Source: Bog-113 sp965226755
Lineage (GTDB): Bacteria > Acidobacteriota > Terriglobia > Bryobacterales > Bryobacteraceae
Length of the DNA: 64,000 nucleotides
Direction: 5' to 3'
Assembly (NCBI GenBank): GCA_965226755.1
Contig: CBDDDT010000002.1
Coordinates: 248,001 to 312,000, forward strand
The notes below the pieces were generated by a model. It saw only the letters and a list, made by a program, of their open reading frames with translations, was not told the DNA's origin and ran no database searches. Positions 36,414 through 43,483 of this stretch are shown in pieces (positions within the stretch are counted from its first letter, which is position 1; each line of letters begins with the position of its first letter). A program made the translations under genes and the position numbers.

Positions 36414-36808
36414 GGATGGGCCGGCTTAATGCTTAAGACAAGAGACGAGACAGAGACGGCGAACGATAGAGCGGATATGACGATGGCGGCTAGCGCCCAT
36501 CCATGGCTTCGGTTCACGACCGCCCAGCCGCCCTCGGTCAAGCGCCACAGAGGAGAGATGCGCGTCACAAGCTTGTCCGGTGGCGGCAACTCGCCATTAG
36601 GGCCGAGCGTTCCCGAGGGCACAGCATTATGGATTTGCTCAACCCATCCGCGCATGTGCGCGGTATTGAGCGCGGCTTCGATCTGTTCGCTGTAGCCCAG
36701 TGCGTTCTCGATGACCCAGACGTTGCCCGGCTGCAGTACCAAGGCGCATCGTTGCCCGGCCAGGCGTTTCAGCGTCAGCCGAATATCGCGTTCCGAATTC
36801 AGCGCCAA
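36410..36808 (-). CDS. Hypothetical membrane-anchored protein, likely from a mobile element
   Basis: A 132-residue protein with one C-terminal transmembrane helix (GWALAAIVISALSFAVSVSS). The soluble part contains RCALVLQPGNVWVIENALG and ALNTAHMRGWVEQIHNAVPSG, then LTEGGWAVVNR. I have seen such proteins next to recombinases in accessory islands, but I cannot name a family. The ATGA overlap with the recombinase fragment matches a native two-gene unit, so it probably came in with that element. Its function is unknown. Confidence 0.6.
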   Translation of the reverse strand: MALNSERDIRLTLKRLAGQRCALVLQPGNVWVIENALGYSEQIEAALNTAHMRGWVEQIHNAVPSGTLGPNGELPPPDKLVTRISPLWRLTEGGWAVVNRSHGWALAAIVISALSFAVSVSSLVLSIKPAHP

Positions 36809-36919
36809 AGCTCACCTTCATTGACAGCCAATCGACGTAACATAACGAGTTGCCCTGCGCTGCAAGATCAGCCGTTTGGTTTCGAACCTGTCACCCCAGG
36901 AGATTGAGAGAATGTTCAC

Positions 36920-37999
36920 GTGGATGATCTGAATATTGAAACCGTCGTTAAAAGCATTGCCCAAATAGCGCCAATGCTTCATACCGCAGGTGCAATATCA
37001 CCGCGGGCGATCAAAGCCATTTATGAGTATAGCAAGACCATAAAGATTCGATGTTCTTTAGAAACCGGTTCAGGCGCCACAACGCTACTCATGTCGCATT
37101 TAAGCGAACAACATTTTGTATTTGCTCAGGATAATGGTACCGGCAGTATCGAGAATGTCAGGAGATCGCCACTCCTAAACGCCGCAACGGTTCAATTCGT
37201 CGAAGGCCCCACGCAAAAGACTCTTCCGGCTTTTACAATTCCCCAACCTGTTCAATTTGCTCTAATAGACGGCCCGCATGCTTACCCGTTTCCGGACCTT
37301 GAATACTACTACATCTATCAGTCTCTCAGTCCGGGCGCCTTATTTGTCCTCGATGATATTCATATCAAAACAATTAACAATCTTTTTTCATTTCTGAAGA
37401 GCGATACCATGTTTCGCCTTGACCAGGTCCTTGGCACCACAGCTTTTTTTGTCCGTACGGAAGCTCCTACGTTCTGCGCGGTGGCAGACGGGTGGCAGTC
37501 TCAACGTTATAACCGGAGAGTGTTGAAAAGGTTCGATTTACTGAGGCAGGCCTGGCAAATGCTTCCCCTAAAAGTACGCAAGTCGACCGAGTTTCTAACG
37601 AGAAGATCTAAGGCTCGTAGCAGGATATGGATCGATTCGCCAAAGGATAGGGCCGTGGTTGGACATGCCGCTATTCTAAGCGGGCGCGTTACAGGGCCTC
37701 TGGATAGCCTCTTCCTTTGGGTATTAATTCGCAGCGAGAACGAAGAGTCCTGGTGGCCGCAAGAAGCGGTTAAGATGAACTTCCAAGATGGAGATTGGGA
37801 ATGCAATGTTGAGTTTGGTGACCCGCAAAAATCAGGCGGAAACTTCCAGATCGCCGCTGTCCTTGTTAATCCTCCAGTCGACGAATACTTGAAAAATTGG
37901 AGAGTTGATGCGGCGATGCATCTCGCCGCACCAATTTATAATTTCCCATTCAGGAGCGCAGCAATCGCGGATGCCTATCGATGGGTCCAACGTTCCTGA
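36920..37999 (+). CDS. SAM methyltransferase-like protein with C-terminal Ig-like domain
   Basis: A 359-residue protein starting at GTG 36920. Residues about 45-190 look like a class I methyltransferase of the Methyltransf_24/CmcI type: CSLETGSGATTLLMSHL (motif I with Gly-rich loop), VQFALIDGPHAYPF, DLEYYYIYQSLSPGALFVLDD (acidic motif), TTAFFVRT. Residues about 235-350 resemble an Ig-like fold, opening WIDSPKDRAVVGHAAILSGRV. The gene is visibly AT-richer than its neighbours: two sampled 60-base lines have 42% and 40% G+C by hand count, against 62% for one line near 40.5 kb. That suggests recent transfer. The substrate is unknown; sugar or peptide O-methylation is a guess. Confidence 0.7.
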   Translation: MDDLNIETVVKSIAQIAPMLHTAGAISPRAIKAIYEYSKTIKIRCSLETGSGATTLLMSHLSEQHFVFAQDNGTGSIENVRRSPLLNAATVQFVEGPTQKTLPAFTIPQPVQFALIDGPHAYPFPDLEYYYIYQSLSPGALFVLDDIHIKTINNLFSFLKSDTMFRLDQVLGTTAFFVRTEAPTFCAVADGWQSQRYNRRVLKRFDLLRQAWQMLPLKVRKSTEFLTRRSKARSRIWIDSPKDRAVVGHAAILSGRVTGPLDSLFLWVLIRSENEESWWPQEAVKMNFQDGDWECNVEFGDPQKSGGNFQIAAVLVNPPVDEYLKNWRVDAAMHLAAPIYNFPFRSAAIADAYRWVQRS

Positions 38000-38296
38000 C
38001 TTAGGTTCCCGGAGTTCCGCTGCAGTTGGTTGTCCAATCATACCTTCGCAAATAGACGCTGGTATTTGGACCGATAAAGCCAAAAATAGGTCCTCTGCAG
38101 TTTTTCCAGCGGCAAAGGCGGGTGAAAGATTCGTTTCCGCACCTGGCGGGAAGGCCGGAGGGCATGTGCGCGTGGACCGCCCTGCGAGTGATGGTGACTC
38201 GAATTGTATCCCCTATCCATTGGTCCCGAACCACACGCGCGCCTTCCGCCGTCGCTCGCAAGGGGCGCTTGCGGCGCGTTACGCTGAACAAGGAGT
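38000..38296. other. Non-coding interval after the AT-rich methyltransferase gene
   Basis: About 300 bases with no convincing gene, hairpin or repeat. The few short open frames in both directions lack family motifs and start sites. Composition shifts here from the AT-rich patch back to the native GC-rich level, so the far edge of the acquired segment is probably inside it. I see no attachment-site duplication within the window. Confidence 0.5.
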
Positions 38297-38911
38297 ATGC
38301 CCGTCATCGCCGCCGCTTCCAGCCAGTACCTGCCGCCTCAAGCCTCCGTGAAACGCCTCGGGAAAATCGTCCGCCAGTTCGAACGCGCCCGGCCCGTTAC
38401 GCAGCGCTTTAGCCATGGGGGCGATTCCATTTTCGTGCTTCCCGGGGGCGAACTTTACTTCGAGGGGCCGTTGGAGCTCGACACCGACGGCTCGCCTTTT
38501 TATGAGCAGGACCCCACCGGCCAGGCCGACACCAGCCTGCACGATCGGGCCGATCGCCCGCTCGACGCCAACCGCGTGCCCTATTTTGTGCTGCCTTGCA
38601 AGGGCTTTTGTGACAAGTTCGGAATCCGGCTGGGCGACATCGCCGCGGTGATCTACGGCGCCCGGATCGAATTTGCGGTTTTTGGGGATTGCGGCCCCGC
38701 GCGCAAGCTGGGCGAAGGGTCCATCGCACTCCACCGCGCGCTCGGGCACGAGACCGTTCACGGCGGAAAATTGCATAATGACGGGATCGACGCAGGCGTG
38801 ATTACCATCGTGTTCCCAGGGTCCGGCAAACCAGACGACGCCCAAACCCAAGCGCGCATTCGCCAGCTGGGGAAGGCCCTGTTTCGCGATCTGGGCGGCA
38901 ACCCGGATTAG
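38297..38911 (+). CDS. GH75-type chitosanase-like protein
   Basis: A 204-residue protein. The core, VPYFVLPCKGFCDKFGIRLG, then AAVIYGARIEFAVFGDCGPARKLGEGSIALHRALGH, matches the GH75 fungal-type chitosanase domain, where the Asp and Glu in GDCGP and GEGS are catalytic. No signal peptide is clear; the N-terminus (MPVIAAASSQYLPPQ) is short. True GH75 enzymes are secreted, so a non-classical exit or an intracellular phage-like role is possible. It stands 8 bases before a small membrane protein. I rate the family call as probable; activity is not established. Confidence 0.72.
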   Translation: MPVIAAASSQYLPPQASVKRLGKIVRQFERARPVTQRFSHGGDSIFVLPGGELYFEGPLELDTDGSPFYEQDPTGQADTSLHDRADRPLDANRVPYFVLPCKGFCDKFGIRLGDIAAVIYGARIEFAVFGDCGPARKLGEGSIALHRALGHETVHGGKLHNDGIDAGVITIVFPGSGKPDDAQTQARIRQLGKALFRDLGGNPD

Positions 38912-38919
38912 AATCACTT

Positions 38920-39132
38920 ATGCCGATGTCCCTTCCGGCGCTTTTCTTATTGCAGGCAGCCAAGATGGGGCACGACTATCCCCTGCCGCCAAAATCCTGG
39001 TTCTCGCGATTTTCGGTGTTCGTTCTGGTGGTTCTTCTCGGCGCGGGACTCATCGCCGCGATCATTCTCATCGGGCGCGCGCTGGCAGGGAAGCCGAAGT
39101 CCCGCGGCTCCGAAACGCCCCCCGAATCTTAG
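38920..39132 (+). CDS. Small single-TM membrane protein
   Basis: A 70-residue protein with an N-terminal segment (MSLPALFLLQAAKMGHDYPL) and one transmembrane helix (VFVLVVLLGAGLIAAIILIG) followed by a basic, Pro-rich tail. No family is recognised. It follows the chitosanase-like gene closely and precedes the tatA leader. It may be part of a cotranscribed unit with the previous gene. Confidence 0.55.
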   Translation: MPMSLPALFLLQAAKMGHDYPLPPKSWFSRFSVFVLVVLLGAGLIAAIILIGRALAGKPKSRGSETPPES

Positions 39133-39294
39133 CTGCATCCGAAGATCGGTGATCTGCGGTATAACTTATAGTGTCGGTAGATTCTTGCAGGGGCTGAAGT
39201 CTGGACGCAATCGGTCCGGGAAATTAGCAAACCGCAACGCCAGGACGCTACGACACGGCGATTACAATAGCGTTAGGCCAGCGGAGGCAAATAT
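39133..39294 (+). promoter_or_regulatory. Structured leader before tatA, weakly c-di-GMP-I riboswitch-like
   Basis: A 162-base leader. It contains GCAAACC at 39227-39233, nine bases, GGACGC at 39243-39248, then ACGACACGG; those blocks and their spacing recall the c-di-GMP-I (GEMM) aptamer core (GCAAACC...GGACGCAAAG...ACGGG), but the GAAA tetraloop and the AAAGCC part are absent. A second GGACGCAA lies at 39203-39210. A six-base stem (ACGCTA 39245-39250 / TAGCGT 39268-39273) sits just before the ribosome site GGAGG at 39283-39287. I see regulatory structure; the riboswitch identity is only a possibility. Confidence 0.3.
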
Positions 39295-39468
39295 ATGTTC
39301 GAAGGTCTTTTTCAACCGTCTCATCTGCTCATCATTCTTGCGGTAGCTCTCCTGGTGTTTGGACCCAAGAAGCTTCCTGAACTCGGCAAGGGCCTGGGCG
39401 AAGGCATCAAGAGCTTTAAAAAAGGCATTAAAGAAGCCACCGATTCGGCGACCCGCCCGGACGCATAG
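39295..39468 (+). CDS. tatA: TatA, twin-arginine translocase pore subunit
   Basis: A 57-residue TatA/E protein that oligomerises to let folded Tat substrates cross the inner membrane. The N-terminus LIILAVALLVFGPKKLPELGK is the transmembrane helix, hinge (FGPKKLPELG) and start of the amphipathic helix; GEGIKSFKKGIKEATDS completes it. The charged tail is short. A ribosome site GGAGG lies 7 bases before the ATG. It is close to the convergent TrmH gene. tatC is not in the window. The Tat-signal DUF1501 protein at 31-33 kb is a plausible client. Confidence 0.95.
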   Translation: MFEGLFQPSHLLIILAVALLVFGPKKLPELGKGLGEGIKSFKKGIKEATDSATRPDA

Positions 39469-39472
39469 GCGG

Positions 39473-40027
39473 CTACGGCGAACTTTCGCGGAGCGACCGG
39501 TATTTCCGGAGGAGTTCGTAAATCACGACCCCGCCGGAGATGGCGACGTTCAGCGAGTGTTTGGTTCCCAGCATTGGGATTCGGACATGCGTGTCCGCGA
39601 TGGCGGTCAGTTCCTCACGAACGCCATCGACTTCATGTCCAAATACCAGGCAAAGCGGGAACCGAGGCTGCCAGTCGAAAAGATCCACCGCGTGGACGCT
39701 GGTCTCAATCACGGCGATTTCGTGCTCGCGTTGCTGTAAATCCCGCAATTGTTCGTCAGGTTCCGGCCAATAATCCCACTTGACTGAGTCGTCCGCGCCT
39801 AACGCGGTTTTCGAAATCTCTTTGCGCGGCGGGCGCGCCGTAATCCCGGAAAGACACATCCGCTCCAAACCGGCCGCATCCGCCGTTCGGAAAAACGCTC
39901 CTACGTTGTACATGGATCGGACGTTGTCGAGCAGAATCGTGACTGGCAGAGGCCGCAAGGCATCATAGGGCCGGGCAGCCAAAGTGGCCTGGAATGGGAT
40001 GCGGTCGCTCAACGGCGCGTGTCCCAA
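39473..40027 (-). CDS. TrmH/SpoU-family RNA 2'-O-methyltransferase
   Basis: A roughly 184-residue SPOUT methyltransferase that makes 2'-O-methylated ribose in tRNA or rRNA with SAM. The three SPOUT motifs are present: LLDNVRSMYNVGAFFRTADA (motif 1 with the catalytic Asn/Arg), LVFGHEVDGV (motif 2) and IPMLGTKHSLNVAISGGVVI (motif 3, the SAM knot). The start is uncertain: TTG at 40027 gives MGHAPLSDRIPFQ; a longer frame runs through the divergent glycosyltransferase and is not real. The tRNA target is not shown. Confidence 0.85.
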   Translation of the reverse strand: MGHAPLSDRIPFQATLAARPYDALRPLPVTILLDNVRSMYNVGAFFRTADAAGLERMCLSGITARPPRKEISKTALGADDSVKWDYWPEPDEQLRDLQQREHEIAVIETSVHAVDLFDWQPRFPLCLVFGHEVDGVREELTAIADTHVRIPMLGTKHSLNVAISGGVVIYELLRKYRSLRESSP

Positions 40028-40048
40028 GGTAGAATAGTACCTATTGTC

Positions 40049-41023
40049 ATGTTGTCCATTGTGATCCCCATCCACAACGAGGAGCATTCCATCCTTCCGC
40101 TGTACGATCGGCTCACCGCGGTGCTCGTCCTGTTGCGCCGGCCATACGAAATTCTCTTCGTGGACGATGCGTCGAATGATCGCAGTTTTGAACTGCTCGC
40201 CAATCTGGTGCAGACGGACCCGCGCCTGAAGGTGCTCCGGCTGCGGAGAAACTTTGGGCAAACCGCGGCGCTGTCCGCCGGTTTTCACGAAGCCAAGGGT
40301 AAGGTGATCATCGCGATGGACGGCGATCTGCAGCATGCGCCGGAAGACATTCCGGCTCTGCTGGCCAAGATCGAAGAGGGATATGACATCGCCAGCGGCT
40401 GGCGCAAGGAACGGCTCGACAACGCGCTTACCCGCAAGATTCCGTCCCGCATCGCCAATTGGCTGATGGCCAAAGCCTCCGGCGTGGATCTCCGCGATTT
40501 CGGCACCACGTTCAAGGCCTACCGCGCGGAGGTTCTGAAAGACGTTCACCTCTACGGCGAACTGCACCGTTTCATCCCGGCGCTGGCCAGTTTCTATGGC
40601 GCCCGAGTAGCCGAGGTGCCCATCCAGAACACGCCCCGTTTGTCCGGAGACTCCCATTACGGTTTAAGCCGGACGTTTCGCGTTTTATTTGACATCCTCA
40701 CCGTGCGCTTTTTGCTGAAATACTTCACTCGCCCGATGCATTTCTTCGGAAGCCTGGGCCTTTTCGGGACGACTGTCGGAACGTTGATTCTTTTGGGCTG
40801 CGCGCTTCACAAGCTTTTCGCACGCGTCAATATTCTCGACCAGCACGGTCCGCTGCTCATTCTGGGGGCGCTGCTGCTGCTCTGCGGCCTGATGATGTTC
40901 AGCACCGGATTGATTGGGGAGATGATGATGCGGACGTACTTCGAAAGCCAGGGCCGCCGCATCTACGCGATCCGCGATGTGCTTGTCCAGAAACGCCGCG
41001 GCGTAGTGGACGAAGCCCGCTAA
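40049..41023 (+). CDS. Family 2 glycosyltransferase (ArnC/DPM-like)
   Basis: A 324-residue polyprenyl-phosphate glycosyltransferase. MLSIVIPIHNEEHSILPLYD, ILFVDDASNDRSFEL, MDGDLQHAPEDIPALL (DxD metal site) and SGWRKER are typical. Two C-terminal membrane helices (about residues 230-255 and 267-295) place it at the inner membrane. The ATG at 40049 is used; an upstream frame start at 40019 lacks support. It is divergent from TrmH with about 20 bases between starts, so the promoters overlap the coding regions. Confidence 0.92.
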   Translation: MLSIVIPIHNEEHSILPLYDRLTAVLVLLRRPYEILFVDDASNDRSFELLANLVQTDPRLKVLRLRRNFGQTAALSAGFHEAKGKVIIAMDGDLQHAPEDIPALLAKIEEGYDIASGWRKERLDNALTRKIPSRIANWLMAKASGVDLRDFGTTFKAYRAEVLKDVHLYGELHRFIPALASFYGARVAEVPIQNTPRLSGDSHYGLSRTFRVLFDILTVRFLLKYFTRPMHFFGSLGLFGTTVGTLILLGCALHKLFARVNILDQHGPLLILGALLLLCGLMMFSTGLIGEMMMRTYFESQGRRIYAIRDVLVQKRRGVVDEAR

Positions 41024-41072
41024 TTCCTCCTCTTCCCTAAACCTTTCCGGCGGCTTTACCGATCAATGCTCA

Positions 41073-41876
41073 ATGAGCACGATGGCCGATTTTCATGCGC
41101 GTCCGGGAGCGAACAGCGCCGCCCCGGGTTTGGAAGCGCTCGTCCGGGCGGACGCGCTAGAGCAAAACGGGCCGGGAAAAGCCGGGAAGGAGCAACCTGG
41201 TCAGGAGATCCCGAGTAAACAGATCCGGATTCTGCTCGCCGGTGAAGCTTCCTTATTTCGCGACGCATTGCGGGCGGCTCTCTCGGCGGTGACCGATCTG
41301 AAGGTAGTCGCGGAAGCGGGTGACGCGGAATCCATGCTGGCCCTCGCCGGGGATACCCGGCCCGACATCATTCTGTTTGCGCCGCAAAGGACGGCCTCGG
41401 CGCTGCCAGTTTTGCGGCGTCTTCAGTTATCCGGATTGCCGTCTCGAACCATTTTGCTGACGTCCTCGGAGGATCCCGAATGGCTGTCCCAGGCGGTCCG
41501 CCACGGGGTGGCCGGCATGGTCGCGAACAAGAGCTCGACCGAAGTGTTGCTCAAAAGCATTCGAAAGGTGAGTGCGGGCGAACTTTGGCTGGATCGCGGA
41601 GCAACGGCGGAAGTCGTGCGTCAGCTCACTGGCCGTCCCATACCGGCGCCGCGCAATGTACCGCCGTCGGATAAACCGGTCGTCCTGAGCCATCGCGAAC
41701 GCGACGTCGTCGGTCTGGTGGCGCAGGGCTTTCGCAACCGGGAGATTGCCGACAAGCTATTCATCACCGAACAGACCGTGAAGAACCATATGCACAACAT
41801 CTTCGAGAAGATCGGAGTGCAGGACCGGCTGGAACTGGCGCTTTACGCCATCTATCACCGGCTCTATCAGATCTAG
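41073..41876 (+). CDS. LuxR-type regulator with degenerate receiver domain
   Basis: A 267-residue NarL/FixJ-like protein. Residues about 51-165 form a receiver fold, but where the family has the phosphorylatable Asp (PDxxLxDxxMP) this protein has PDIILFAPQRT, and the acidic pair at the start of the fold is reduced to GE (LLAGEASLF). The Lys near the end (MVANKSS) remains. So it is probably a pseudo-receiver, not switched by phosphorylation. The C-terminal HTH (VLSHRERDVVGLVAQGFRNR, then TEQTVKNHMHNIFEKIG) is intact. It is almost the same in that HTH as the short protein at 57615. Confidence 0.88.
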   Translation: MSTMADFHARPGANSAAPGLEALVRADALEQNGPGKAGKEQPGQEIPSKQIRILLAGEASLFRDALRAALSAVTDLKVVAEAGDAESMLALAGDTRPDIILFAPQRTASALPVLRRLQLSGLPSRTILLTSSEDPEWLSQAVRHGVAGMVANKSSTEVLLKSIRKVSAGELWLDRGATAEVVRQLTGRPIPAPRNVPPSDKPVVLSHRERDVVGLVAQGFRNREIADKLFITEQTVKNHMHNIFEKIGVQDRLELALYAIYHRLYQI

Positions 41877-41884
41877 CGCGCCGT

Positions 41885-43375
41885 TCAGCCCGCGTCGCGC
41901 GCGCCGTATTCCTTCAGCTTATTGTGCAGGGTTTTCAGGCTTATTCCGAGAATCTCGGCGGCGCGCGTCTTGTTATTGCGCGTATGTTCCAACGTGCGGA
42001 CAATCAAATCTTTTTCCGCGGCTTCCACCGTGGTCCCGATCCGCACGTGAATCGCATCCCCGTCCAGGCCCGGCGCTTTGACCGGAATCTCAATCTCTTC
42101 CACCGGCTCTGGGGGAGCGGCGGCGGGCACGGGCAATACGACGGAAGCTGGCGTACTCTGCGCAGCGGCAACTGCCGCCGCCACGGGCGGCTTCATCAGC
42201 TGGACATGTTGCGGGAGATTCTTTACCGGAATCTCGCCCTCGGAAGTCAGAATTACGGCGCGCTCTAACACATTGCGCAATTCACGAATGTTCCCTGGCC
42301 ATTCATAGGTTTGGAAAAGCCCCATCACTTCCGGCGCGAACCCGGTGACGCGAGTATCGTGCTTGCGGTTCAGGTCGGAAATCAACGATTCGGCGATGGT
42401 CGAGATATCTTCCTTGCGCTCCCGCAGAGGCGGCAAGTGGATATGGAAGACATTCAGACGGTAGAACAGATCTTCGCGCAAGTGACCGCCTTTTACGGCT
42501 TCGTCCGGGACCTTATTCGTCGCCGCGACCACGCGGACGTCCACCTCAAATTCGGCTTTCCCGCCCAGACGCCGCACTTTGGAATCTTCGAGAATCCGTA
42601 GCAGCTTGGCCTGCGTTCCCATGGGCATTTCGCCGATTTCGTCCAACAGAAGCGTCCCGTGCTGGGCGATCTCGAAACACCCCGCGCGGCGTTCGGTGGC
42701 CCCGGTGAAGGACCCCTTTTCGTGTCCGAACAGTTCGCTCTCAATCAATGTCTCGGGCAGAGCCGCGCAGTTGATCGCCACAAAGGGACCTTGCCGCCGC
42801 GGGCTCAGCGCGTGGACCGTCCTCGCGACGAGTTCCTTCCCGGTCCCGCTCTCGCCGGAAATCAGCACGCACGCCTTGCTGGGCGCCGCTTGCTGAAGAA
42901 GCGAGTAGATCTCCTGGATCCGGGGGGAATTCCCGACCATCTCGCCCAGGCTGCCTTTGTACTGCAGTTGGCGTTCGAGAACCTTTTTCTCGGTGTGCAA
43001 GCCCTGGTGCTGAGCCGCCTTGCGCAGCAGCGCGAGCATCATGGTCGGCTGCACCGGCTTCTCCAGAAACCAATAGGCGCCCATCTCATGGACGGTCCGC
43101 AGCGCGGTCTCGATGTTTCCGAATGCGGTCAGCACGATTGTAGGCGGCATGTCGCCCTGCTCGCGGAGCGCCTTCAGCAGTTCGTAGCCGTCCATGTGCG
43201 GCATGTTCAGATCGGTGACGATGACGTCAGGCTGGAACGTCGCGATTTTATCGAGCGCCTCGCCGCCGTCGGAAGCCGTCTCGGCGTGCATGCTCCAGGC
43301 TTTTACCATTCCGGCAAGCCCCGCGCGCTGGCTGCTTTCGTCGTCTACGATGAGAATCCTGACAGTTCGGTCCAT
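41885..43375 (-). CDS. NtrC-family sigma-54-dependent response regulator
   Basis: A 496-residue regulator that drives sigma-54 promoters. The receiver has the acidic pair ILIVDDESSQR and the phospho-Asp in VIVTDLNMPHMDGYE. The AAA+ domain has Walker A GESGTGKELVARTV, the sigma-54-contact loop FGHEKGSFTGAT (GSFTGA in place of GAFTGA), and LLLDEIGEMP. The C-terminus carries a Fis-type HTH (NNKTRAAEILGISLKTLHNKL). A Pro/Ala/Val-rich linker of about 60 residues precedes it. No cognate kinase is adjacent. The G-to-S-containing loop variants are known to be active in some enhancer proteins. Confidence 0.94.
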   Translation of the reverse strand: MDRTVRILIVDDESSQRAGLAGMVKAWSMHAETASDGGEALDKIATFQPDVIVTDLNMPHMDGYELLKALREQGDMPPTIVLTAFGNIETALRTVHEMGAYWFLEKPVQPTMMLALLRKAAQHQGLHTEKKVLERQLQYKGSLGEMVGNSPRIQEIYSLLQQAAPSKACVLISGESGTGKELVARTVHALSPRRQGPFVAINCAALPETLIESELFGHEKGSFTGATERRAGCFEIAQHGTLLLDEIGEMPMGTQAKLLRILEDSKVRRLGGKAEFEVDVRVVAATNKVPDEAVKGGHLREDLFYRLNVFHIHLPPLRERKEDISTIAESLISDLNRKHDTRVTGFAPEVMGLFQTYEWPGNIRELRNVLERAVILTSEGEIPVKNLPQHVQLMKPPVAAAVAAAQSTPASVVLPVPAAAPPEPVEEIEIPVKAPGLDGDAIHVRIGTTVEAAEKDLIVRTLEHTRNNKTRAAEILGISLKTLHNKLKEYGARDAG

Positions 43376-43483
43376 AGGGAAATGAGTGGTTTGGGTGTGT
43401 ATCTTTTACAATAATAGCTAAAGGCAGGCTCTAGCCTCGCGGACCCGAAACCCGATCTTTAAGTATGAATCAATACGATCTTT

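Noticed and set aside
38000..38296. The missing first half of the VOC protein beyond the acquired patch
   Set aside because: I looked on the minus strand for the expected FYxxLFGW-type motif, which would show a simple insertion; it is not there.
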